From NCBI GenBank assembly GCA_029582155.1, contig CM055897.1, forward strand, positions 96,697,582-96,761,581: a DNA stretch of 64,000 bases, written 5' to 3'. Under the pieces are notes generated by a model. The model was not told the DNA's origin and ran no database searches. It saw only the letters and a program-made list of their open reading frames with translations. Below are positions 1-10,100 of this stretch, in pieces (the stretch's first letter is position 1; every line of letters starts with the position of its first letter). Made by a program: the position numbers and the translations under genes. This DNA is from Panopea generosa. Its lineage: Eukaryota > Mollusca > Bivalvia > Adapedonta > Hiatellidae.

Positions 1-1770
1 TGCCTGGTGGGTGTTTTCATAAAAAAAAATGATGCCTTGTGGGGTAAAAGCTTATTAAAATTTTATGCCTTGCCGGTATTTCCGTCTCTGAACCGAATTT
101 TTTCTTCAACACCGTTTTTTTTCTCGAAATTTTATACATTTTCTGCCCAGATTTTTCCTCCCGTCGTATACAAAAACATAAAATTGTCCTTCTCCATGTA
201 CCGCACCGAGTCAACATCCCGCAGCGTCTAAATTTCGGCGAGCGTCTTATCTTTATCGCAGCAGAAACTGCAGGTCTTTTCAATTTACCTTGATTTGACC
301 TTTATGTTTGCCACTTGACACGCGTGTTGTAACGATTGTAATACACAACCTCCAGACATCATGACCAAGTGAACGTTTTACGCGACTACATAGTTGGACA
401 CTCGATACACTGGTGTTGTTAATGTTAGGAATTGTCTTCAATTAACTTTTTCATCTCAAACTGATTGATCTTTTTTGTTAAGACCGCCATAATATAATTA
501 CATCACCCGACAACAACATATTTTGTTAATTTGTTTGTTTGAAACAAAGTATAATTATCTACCTTCGGACTTCCCGAAAAGGGACAAGAAACATACTCTT
601 AGTCGTGAATAAGTTATTAACACGGAAATGTACGAGCTAATCAGATGGCGGAATACACTCGTTGCAGACCGTAACCCTGTCTACTTTATTAAATTGATGC
701 CGAGATGCCGTGTCACAAAATTATCTCCTCAAGTAAATTTTACGAATTATATATCAATATTTGACGTATCGGATATGTTTACAAATACTCCAATACGGAT
801 ATGAATATACAGACGTGTATATTATTAAATTCCGCAAAATTTACGATTCAACTCTACGGCGGCATTGCTATAATTATATGCATATCCGCGCTGTTTGACA
901 CTAATTTATTCTGCACAAAAAGAAACACCAAGAAATGCAAAGTCTATTGTGACAAAAGATCTAAATTAGGACATTGCGTTAGCAGTGAAAATAAAATCCA
1001 CATTCTCAGATATGTCACCCCACACTCTATACGCCTCATTCTTACCCCAGTGTCTGAAAAAATCATGGCGAAAAGCAGATATTTCTTAACGGTCGTACAA
1101 AAACATAAATTGGACTGTGAAATTGTCTTTGAGCATCCATAACCGGATTGTTTGCCATCGGGTGTGCGAAATGAGGTCAAATTAGATTAAACCTTTATCG
1201 ATAGTAGGGAGTAAATAACATGTGTCATAATAATGTTTGTTTCACTGTCAGAGTGACGTCATCGGACATTGGCACAAGGCGTTAATGAAAGGGACAGCGT
1301 GTTCATTCTGTGCATAAATTTAGGCATGTGTAGCATAACTCTCTTTACGGATCGTATCAATTTAATAGTAATTCTTTTTTAAGAAATTAGTATACTGAAA
1401 ATAAACATTTTAGAAGACAACTAGTTACAAACAAACACTAACCTTTAGTTATTAATATGTTGTGTTTTTTCCCTCGTTTGTTATCTGTAGTACCCCTTTA
1501 TTTAATTTTCGACCTGAGATAATTTGTGACGTAATCACTTGCATATCGGCATTAGATCAAAAGTGTAACGTCGGCGTACTTCAAAGAAAGTAGGCAACCA
1601 TCCAGACTACTAATTTTGGAAGCGTTATAATAAGAAAACATTAGAAAGGGCATTTTAGCCTCTTTTTTTATTTTTATTTTGTGCATGGTGGTATTTTATC
1701 TAATTAAAATTTTATGCATGGTGGTATATATCACAATTAAATTTTATGCTCTGTGGGTAAAAAAAATAAG
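1..1770. mobile_element. Decayed DNA-transposon region related to the 19.9-21.9 kb element
   Basis: No intact gene is visible here. Short sub-repeats of the type 'aaaattttatgcatggtgg' occur near 1-75 and again at 1680-1760, bracketing the region. The block at about 1420-1615 aligns by eye in the same order and orientation with 21240-21440: both contain 'cccctttatttaatt' and 'cggcgtacttcaaag'. The stretch at 1230-1290 resembles 20520-20590. I therefore read most of 1-1770 as an old relative of the 19882-21860 element. Exact borders are uncertain and no target-site duplication was established. Confidence 0.45.
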
Positions 1771-1825
1771 TGCCGTCCGACCCCCCCATACACTTAATTC
1801 TGGAAAAGCCCTAAACCAAAAGCCA

Positions 1826-2137
1826 AAAAAAATGCAAAAGAAATCAAATATGAATAACAAAAAGAACAAAGAATATGACTCTTCGCAACCAGGCCCATCT
1901 GCTGTTCATGTCGAGGATTCCAACGAAGTCGAGGATAGCAGTTCAACAGATGATGAATCATCTAAATGTGTGTGCCACAAAAATTCACTCTCAACTTTTA
2001 GAGAGTGCACAGACATGGTTATTGTGAAATGGTGTCAATGTGATAAATGGCATCACTGGACCCATCTCAGATTTTGTTGCAAAGTTCGTAATGTTAGAAG
2101 GCACACAGAATTTATGTGCCCATGTTGTGAAAATTAA
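1826..2137 (+). CDS. Small protein with a C-terminal PHD-like zinc finger, probably the end of a transposase
   Basis: The reading frame is open from 1679, but coding character begins near 1826-1832 at a Lys/Asn-rich stretch and ends with TAA at 2137. The last 55 or so residues carry the ordered ligands C-x-C, C-x-C, H, C and C-x2-C (KCVCHK, WCQCDKW, WTHLRFC, FMCPCC), a C4HC3 PHD-like pattern. The preceding part is rich in Ser, Asp and Glu. From general knowledge, pogo/Tigger-like DDE transposases of molluscs and cnidarians often end in such a finger with a WCQCDKCxHW-type core; this resemblance is the basis of the call. No DDE domain or helix-turn-helix was found just upstream, so this is either a fragment or a terminal exon. 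An AT-rich 3' region with possible poly(A) signals follows. Confidence 0.5.
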   Translation, partial: KKMQKKSNMNNKKNKEYDSSQPGPSAVHVEDSNEVEDSSSTDDESSKCVCHKNSLSTFRECTDMVIVKWCQCDKWHHWTHLRFCCKVRNVRRHTEFMCPCCEN

Positions 2138-2884
2138 CAGTTTATATTTACAATGTTGTAGATAAACAGCTCTTTCCAGTTAATGTTAACAAAGTTAAAA
2201 ACATTGTTGAAGTTTAAACACATTGTTGTACTATATTTTATGTATTAAATATTTCAAATATATATTTACATTACTTGATAAATAATGTTTTTCTTTGGAA
2301 ATAATCATTCATTTAATTGTAAAGTAAGTGCAGTATTATCTACTTTCATTTATTTGCACTTCTGCAGCCCCATGTCATTTCAGTTTGACACACTGCATCA
2401 TCCAGTCATGTGATCAAATTCAGGTGCCGCCATTTTGTTTGACATATATTGGGGTCACCACTACCACCGTGAAAGGTGAAGTCAATGAGTGCGGATTTGT
2501 TATCTTTTTGATAGTTACCCAATATACAAGCATTTAATGTCAACATAATGGTTTGCATTGAAATATTTAACAGCGATTCTTAAGTTTTCGAAAACCGGTG
2601 ACACCATCAGCCACTTACAGATGGACAAACCCCCGAAAGCGGAAGAAAAAAGGAAATATCGTGAATATGATTATTCATCTGATAAATGATGCAAGATGGC
2701 AAAATATGGCATAAAATTAAAAAAAAACACCAGAAAAACAATAAAACATGTTTGCCATGTATTCTAATATTATAAAAATACCTATTTTTTGTACAAATAC
2801 ATAGTTGTTTAAAACAAACTGTGAAAATTGGTTTTAGTTTTAAGAGTGAAAACAAATAAATTCAATAACTCTTGAACCAATATT
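2138..2884. other. AT-rich spacer without recognisable gene
   Basis: No sustained reading frame, splice-bounded exon or clear repeat structure was found on either strand. Short open frames here lack any recognisable motif and look like chance. Confidence 0.4.
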
Positions 2885-3320
2885 TTACATTTTTACAGGA
2901 ATGTAAGGAAGAATATAAAACCTTATGTAAAAAAGATGTGAGATGAGCAGGACATTCCACTAAGGCAAGCACCATGCGTAAATTTAATGTATGCAAGGCA
3001 GACAGAGGCGAGGAACTGTTGGATTTACTACGTAATCATAACATGAAAATGCGTGTTTGTACCAGCTAATTACACCGACAGACTGCAACCACTGAACACA
3101 AATGTGAGCAGCATTATAAACAAGACCTGAAAAAATTGTTATTCAGAACAGATAAGTTCTGCATTGACAAAGGGAATAGGCATCTCTGATATTCATTTGG
3201 ACCTTAAATTGTCTATCGAAAAACATTACATGCATGGTGGATAGAACAGGCAATCTGCAAATTATGTAAATCGAGAGAAACAATCATCAAAGCCTTTCAT
3301 TTGGCCAATATCAATGGTAA
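2885..3320 (+). pseudogene. Decayed coding-like segment, possibly transposon-derived
   Basis: Following a good-looking acceptor (TTTTTACAG at about 2891-2899), the plus strand reads as coding-like text broken by frameshifts and stops. Recognisable runs are ECKEEYKTLCKKDV, then in another frame IPLRQAPCVNLMYARQ, then back to EELLDLLRNHNMKMRVCTS, and later WWIEQAICKLCKSRE. The alternation of frames suggests a pseudogene. No family was identified. It lies downstream of the PHD-like ORF on the same strand, so both may derive from one mobile element. Confidence 0.25.
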
Positions 3321-3629
3321 ATAAACTGTAACCTTCCAGTATTCCAAACAATCTTTCACTTTATTTTTATAATTTTACATTACATTTCATGTTTTCTTTG
3401 ATTTGGCATAGCATTTATTTCATATAAATATAGATGCGTTGATATTTATTCTTAAATATTTGATTTGACGGATACTGACCAAGTTAGTATTTGTCCATTC
3501 CTGATTTTTCCGATACTTTTTGTAAGCAAAATTTCGCTAAAACTACAGATTAGCAAGCTAGTTTATTTGCAAATAATAGTGAAAACAAAACTCTTACTAA
3601 TGATATCTGATCTACAGTAGCAAAAGTCA
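3321..3629. other. AT-rich spacer before the minisatellite
   Basis: Nothing recognisable was seen. It lies on the downstream side of exon 16 of the minus-strand J-domain gene and may be intronic. Confidence 0.35.
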
Positions 3630-3742
3630 GAGGTAGTTAAGTGTAAACTAGTAGGAGTTGGATGCAGATGATAAGTGTAAACTACAAGGAGTTGGATGCA
3701 GATGATAAGTGTAAACTAGTAGGAGATGATGGCAGATGATAA

Positions 3743-3993
3743 ATGATTGATTGATTGACTGAATATTTAGCGTCATTTTATGCCATCGAGGGCTAACAGA
3801 CAATCAGTTAACCTATCCACTGTTTACTGGGATTAACCAGTACTCGAGCACACCCCATTTCTGCAAGTTACTGATATGTTTCCCACTTGAATCAGTGGTG
3901 AGAGATGAATGATAATGAGACACAGTGTTGTATATCAATCATCACGGAGACTGTTGCCGGGCAGGGGATTCAAACTCATGACCCCTGGATTGA
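3743..3993 (-). mobile_element. 5'-truncated tRNA-type SINE inside the minisatellite
   Basis: Reading the minus strand, the sequence runs from a box B-like region (the complement of GGGGATTCAAACTCATGACC) through a conserved middle (CAGTTAACCTATCCACTG on the plus strand) to a tail ending with repeated ATCA. It matches, in opposite orientation, the full-length copy at 23753-24040. Box A is missing. Both flanks are minisatellite sequence containing GCAGATGATAAA, so a target-site duplication cannot be told apart from the array itself. Confidence 0.8.
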
Positions 3994-6109
3994 TAGCAGA
4001 TGATAAAAGTAAACTAGAAGGAGCTGGTGACAGATGATAATTTTGTAAACTAGAAAGAGTTGGTGACAGATGATAATTGTAAACTACAAGGAGCTGGTGA
4101 CAGATGATAATTGTTAACTAGAAGGAGCTGGTGACATATGATAATTGTAAACTAGAAGGAGCTGGTGACAGACGGTAATTGTAGACGATAATTGTAAACT
4201 AGGAGGAGCTGGTGACAGATGATAAGTGTAAACTAGAAGGAACTGGTGACAGACGTTAAGTGTAAACTAGAAGGAGCTGGTGACAGAAGATAAGTGTCAA
4301 CTAGAAGGAGCTGGTGACAGATGATAAGTGTAAACTACAAGAAGCTGGTGACAGATGACAAGTGTAAACTAGAAGGAGTTGGTGACAGATGATAAGTGTT
4401 AACTAGAAGGAGTTGGTGACAGATGATAAGTGTAAACTAGTAGGGGATGGTGGCAGATGAAAATTGTTAACTAGAAGGAGTTGGTGACAGATGATAAGTG
4501 TAAACTTGAAGGAGTTGGTGACAGATGATAATTGTTAACTAGAAGGAGTTGGTGACAGATGATAAGTGTAAACTAGAAGGAGTTGGTGACATATGATAAG
4601 TGTAAACAAGAAGGAGTTGGTGACAGATGATAAGTGTAAACTAGAAGGAGTTGGTAACAGATGATAAGTGTAAACTAGAAGGAGTTAGTCAGAGATGAGA
4701 AGTGTAAACTAGAAGGAGATGGTGGCAGATGAGAAGTGTCAACTAGAAAGAGATGATGGCAGATGATAAGTGTAAACCAGATATAGATGGTGGAGATGAT
4801 AAGTAAACTAGAAGGAGATGATGGCAGATGATAAGTGTAAACCAGAAGGAGTTGGTCGGATATGATAAGTGTAAACTAGAAGGAGATGGTGGCAGATGAT
4901 AAGTGTAAACCAGAAGGAGTTGGTGGGAGATGATAATTGTAAACCTGAAAGAGTTGGTTGGAGATGATAAGTGTAAACTAGTAGGGGATGGTGACAGATG
5001 ATAAGTGTGAACTAGAAGGAGTTGGTGACAGATTGCAAGTGTAAACTTGTAGGAGATGGTGACAGATGATAAGTTTAAACTAGAAAGAGTTGGTGGCAGA
5101 TGATAAGTGTAAACTAGCAGAAATTGGATGCAGATGATAAGTGTAAACCAGAAGGAGATGGTGGCATATGAAAAGTGTAAACTTGAAGGAGATGGGTCGG
5201 ATGCAGATGATAAGTATAAACTAGTAGGGGATGGTGGCAGATGATAAGTGTAAACCAGAAGGAGATGGTGGCAGATGATAAGTGTAAACCAGAAGGAGAT
5301 GGTGGCATATGAAAAGTGTAAACTTGAAGGAGATGGGTCGGATGCAGATGATAAGTATAAACTAGTAGGGGATGGTGGCAGATGAAAAGTGTAAACTTGA
5401 AGGAGATGGGTCGGATGCAGATGATAAGTATAAACTAGTAAGGGATGGTGAAAGATAATAAGTTTAAACTAGAAGGAGTTAGTGGCAGATGATAAGTGTA
5501 AACTAGCAGAAATTGGATGCAGACTAGAAGGAGATGGTGGCAGATGATAAGTGTAAACCAGAAGGAGATGGTGGCATATGAAAAGTGTAAACTTGAAGGA
5601 GATGGGTCAGATGCAGATGATAAGTATAAACTAGTAGGGGATGGTGGCAGATGAAAAGTGTAAACTTGAAGGAGATGGGTCGGATGCAGATGATAAGTAT
5701 AAACTAGTAAGGGATGGGGAAAGATGATAAGTTTAAACTAGAAGGAGTTAGTGGCAGATGATAAGTGTAAACTAGCAGAAATTGGATAAATGTAAACTAG
5801 TACGTGACGATGGTAGATGATAAGTGTAAACTAGAAGGAGTTGGTGACAGATGATAAGAATAAACTAGAAGGAGTTGGTGACAGATGATAAGTATAAATT
5901 GGAAGGAGTTTGTGACAGAAGATAAGTGTTAACTAGAAGGAGTTGATGACAGATGATAAGTGTAAACTAGACAGATATGATGGCAGATGATAATTGTGAA
6001 CTTGAAGGAGATGTTGACAGATGACAAATGTAAACTAGTAGGAGATGGTAGCAGATGATAAGAGTAAACTGGGAGGAGATGATGACAGATGACTAGTGTA
6101 AACTAGTAG

Positions 6110-6346
6110 GGCCATCCTTAAAAATATATTTGTTTGCTGTGCTCCAACCCAGTATTTTTCATGAAGGTAGGTAGATAGCTCTTTTTTGGGTCATATTTTG
6201 ACTTTGCATAGTCATTTTAAAGAAAAATGGACATAAATCATAAAAAAAAAATATACGCTTTGAAAGTCAATAAAAAAGTTTGGGAAGTGGCAAGTTTGAG
6301 TGAGTAGGTAGGAGCATGGCAAAAAAATTATTTTTTAATGATGGCC
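6110..6346. mobile_element. MITE of 237 bp inserted in the minisatellite (3-bp duplication)
   Basis: Terminal inverted repeats are GGCCATCCTTAAAAA on the left and its near-complement TTTTTAATGATGGCC on the right. The element is flanked by TAG on both sides. Removing it with one TAG restores a normal minisatellite unit (AACTAGTAG followed by GAGATGG), so the insertion borders are well defined. A 3-bp duplication with GG-starting ends would suit the PIF/Harbinger superfamily, but no transposase is present and this is inference. A second, rearranged copy lies at about 39750-39976. Confidence 0.85.
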
Positions 6347-7082
6347 TAGGAGATGGTGGCAGATGATAAGTGTTAACTAGAAAAAGATGATGGCAGATGA
6401 AAAGTGTAAACTAGAAAGAGATGGTGGCAGATGATTAGTGCAAACTAGAAGGAGTTGGTGGCAGATGATAGGTGTAATTTAGTAGGAGATGGTGGCAGAT
6501 GATAAGTGTAAACTAGCAGGAGTTGGTGGCAGATGATAAGTGTAAACTAGTAGATGGTGGCAAATGATAAGTGTAAACTAATAGGAGTTGGTGGCAGATG
6601 ATAAGTGTTAACTAGTAGATGGTGGCAAATGGCAAGTGTAAACTAGTAGGAGTTGGTGGCAAATGATAAGTGTATATTAGAAGAAGTTGGTGGCAGATGA
6701 TAAGTGTAAACTAGAAGGAGTTGGTGGCAGATGAAAAGTGTAAACTAGAAGGAGTTGGTTGCAGATGAAAAGTGTAAACTAGTAGATGGTGGCAAATGAT
6801 AAGTGTAAACTAGTAAGAGTTGGTGGCAGATGATTAGTGTACATTAGAAGGAGTTGGTGGCAGATGGTAAGTGTAAACTAGAAGGAGTTGGTGGCAGATG
6901 AAAAGTGTTAAGTAGTAGATGGTGGCAAATGGTAAGTGTAAACTAAAAGGAGTTGGTGGCAGATGATAATCGTACACTAGAATGAGTTGGTGGCAGATGA
7001 TAAGTGTAAACTAGAAGGAGTTGGTGGCAGATGAAAAGTGTAAACTAGTAGGAGTTGGAGGCAGAAGGAATAACACACTTAC

Positions 7083-7186
7083 TTGGTTTCCATACTTGAG
7101 GTTTATCTTTCTGTGTAACTTTTGGTCTTACAGCAGGTTCATCAGTCTGAAGCCATTTAGATTTCTTGTTATTTATCTCATGCAAC
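7083..7186 (-). CDS. J-domain gene exon 16 (last one found)
   Basis: Behind a strong acceptor (CCTGTTGTTACAG) the exon encodes LHEINNKKSKWLQTDEPAVR and then PKVTQKDKPQVWKP. It ends at a CCAA|GTAAGT donor in phase 1. A 34-bp minisatellite begins about 20 bp into the following intron. No further exon was recognised between here and position 1. Confidence 0.75.
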
Positions 7187-10100
7187 CTGTAACAACAGGC
7201 CATTAATAAAATTTGAAACAATAAGTCAGTAAGCCTAACTGGGCCTAGAAAAATGGGATATTTCAGGAGATACAGGTGACTATCTGAATAAAACTAAAAG
7301 AGCATGACAAAGGCAATATCAAAATATCATGCTTATGTTTTACAATTAAATATATTTAAAGTTTTCCACACAACATAAAATTATTTTGATAATGCCAAAT
7401 GAAAATTACCAAGAATCTTGTGGGGGTGGTATTTATTTATTCATATACAGTGATTTCACATTAGCACTATCTATTTTTGGAAATATACATTGTGTGTAAT
7501 GTAGGAGTAATAAATGATAAATGACAGTGATTACTATGCATGTCTGTGGGTCAAACTATTGTGTTACTTTTTTAAAACTATGAAATAAAATCTTCCGATC
7601 ACAGTTTATATTCGTGAATAATTAAAATTAAATAAGTACCTGGTAGTGTTATTAGTTCAAATGACAAGAATGCCAGATTGGCCCTAATGCACTTATGTGG
7701 CAGTGGAGAAAATGACACAGAAGGCAATTTTTGATAATGCAAGTTATTTAAAAATTGGTCAGTCGAGACATTAATATTATAAATATATACTACTGTGTAA
7801 GTTTTGGGAAAGTCAAATGAAAACTGCAGGTGCTAGAGTGCACAAAACTTCAAACAACACAATTTTTGACAATTCAAGTGCCACAAGTCCAACAATTTTC
7901 ATTTGATAATGCCAGCTCTAAAATTTGCTTCAGATATGGATATATAACTACTGTGAACGATTGGTGAAAATCAAATTATAACTGCGAGTGCTAGAGTACA
8001 CATGAGATCAAATAGCATAGTTTTTGATGATTCAAGGGCCATAATTCCAACAAATATTATCTGATTAGCCAATTTAGATATTGTCTGCGATATTTTGGTT
8101 ATATAACTACTGTGTAAGTTTGATCAAGATCAAATGAAAACTGAGAGTGCTAGAACACACACTAAATAAAACTTATACAATTTTAGATGATTCAAGGGTC
8201 GACGCTAATCATAAGATTTTGCCAGTTTACAAACTCAACCAAGATATTATGGATATATAACTACTATGTAAGACTGGCAAATATCAAATGAAAACTGAGT
8301 GTGCTAGAGTGCACACATCAACATAATGCAATATTTGACAATTCAAGGGTCATAACTCCAACATATTATGGTAATATAACTAATATGTATGTTTGGAGAG
8401 GATCAAATAAAAAATGCTGGTACTAGAGTGCACACAAGGTCAAATAGTGCACTTTTCTATGTTTCAAGGGCCATAACCCTGACATTAATTATCTGATTTG
8501 GTCAGTTCATGAACTTATCTAAAATAACTACTGTGTAAATATGATGTGGATCAAATGAAAAATGCAGGTGCTAGAGTACACAAAAGGTCAAATAATGTAA
8601 TTATTTATGTTTCAATGGTCATAACTCCGAATTTGTTTATACAATTTGGCCAGTTCAAGAAACTGTCCGAGATATTATGGTTATATAACTACTATGTAAG
8701 ATTGGTGAAGATTCAATGAAAAATACAGGTGCTAGAGTGCTTACAACAAAAACACTCATGGAGGATGGAGACAGGGCGATCAGAATAGCTCACCTTGCAT
8801 AAACTATGATCAGGTCAGCTAGAAAGTCAAATACACATTTACCACTCCATAACTGCTTCATTGGTCACTGCTAATTAGCCTACATGTGCATGTACAATAA
8901 CTGTCATTGTGATTATCACACCTAACTGTGTTCACGCCACTTGGTGATCTAAAGCCAGTTGTGAAAACACCTTTTCCGTATTACTAAATCACAAAACTGA
9001 AAATATCCTTCTGGGAACCAAATAATCATTTCATACAATTAATTTTTTTTAACTACTGAATTTTGTACTAGTGAATCCAAAATACATTGAGCATATAGGG
9101 AGTCATTTTGGGCCTGATCTAGTATTTCGAACTACTGCAAATCTCGTACATTTCATCCTTACACAAAATTGCTGTATATCTACCAGTATCTATTTTGAAG
9201 AAGGTTTAACACTAGAGATTCACAGTGAATGACCTTTTGCCTTTGATACAGTCAACTGACCTTTCATCCTGTTTAGTGTAAGAAAAACCTTTACCCTTAT
9301 GGTGTACATCTGGCCTTTTACCCATTTAATGTGTACTTTATGGTGTATACGGTGTACATCTGGCATTTTGCCCATTTAATGTGTACTTTATGGTGTATAC
9401 GGTGCACAACTGACCTTTTGCCTTTTATAGTATACATGGTGCACAACTGACCTTTCACCCTTTATGGTGCAGAGTTCCTCTTCATTCCTTTTACGTTCCA
9501 GATCTCTCTGTTTTTGTAGGTATTGTAGTCGTGTCCTTTCAAAATCACATTCTGCATATGAAGAGCCATCTGTTGGAGAAGTCTTCATTTTAAACTGAAA
9601 ATACCAACAGCGTTAAAATAATGTTCTTTAAAATGTGCAATATACTGCCTTAATACTTTATCTTTCTCACTAAACTGCGCTACTTTTGAGGTCTCAATCT
9701 CAGCTGTAAATGTTAATTTCCTAAAGCATTATTTTGCATTGTGGAGACCTTAAGCATTTCATTAAATTTAAACTTATTTGATCAATCTTGCAATTTGTCT
9801 GCAGATCATACTGATACCTTCATTAACTTGACCTATCATACTAATACCTTCATTAACTAGACCTATCATACTGATACCTTCATTAACTAGACCTATCACC
9901 CATGGTCTGTTATACAGCCACATTTATTAAAGACAGCGTCACAAAATTTGTGTCATGCATTATGCAAGTATCACGTCAATTGCTAAAAAATATTGATGGT
10001 TCATTCCTAAAGAATTGCAATATATATACGGCAATGTTACTAAATACAAGGGCATTAACTCTGCACAAAATTAAGTTAGATTCACAAAATTTGTGTCGCA

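Larger units (their letters stand above)
3630..7062. repeat. 34-bp minisatellite array, about 3.4 kb
   Basis: Roughly 90 imperfect copies of a 34-bp unit are present, with consensus first half GATAAGTGTAAACTAGAAGG and second half AGTTGGTGACAGAT. Variants include AGATGGTGGCAGAT and CTAGTAGG. Higher-order blocks are visible, for example near-identical multi-unit stretches at about 5114-5450 and 5500-5760. The array is interrupted by a SINE (about 3743-3993) and a MITE (6110-6346). It ends about 20 bp from the 5' splice site of exon 16, so it appears to sit at the start of the intron after that exon. Open frames within it are periodic artefacts. Confidence 0.95.

Noticed and set aside
801-1142. 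113-codon plus-strand ORF
   Set aside because: No motif, uneven composition, lies in a decayed transposon, and overlaps a better coding-like hint on the other strand.
3630-7062. CRISPR-like array and small ORFs inside it (for example 5114-5308)
   Set aside because: Repeats are contiguous 34-bp units without unique spacers, in an animal genome. The ORFs just translate the repeat.
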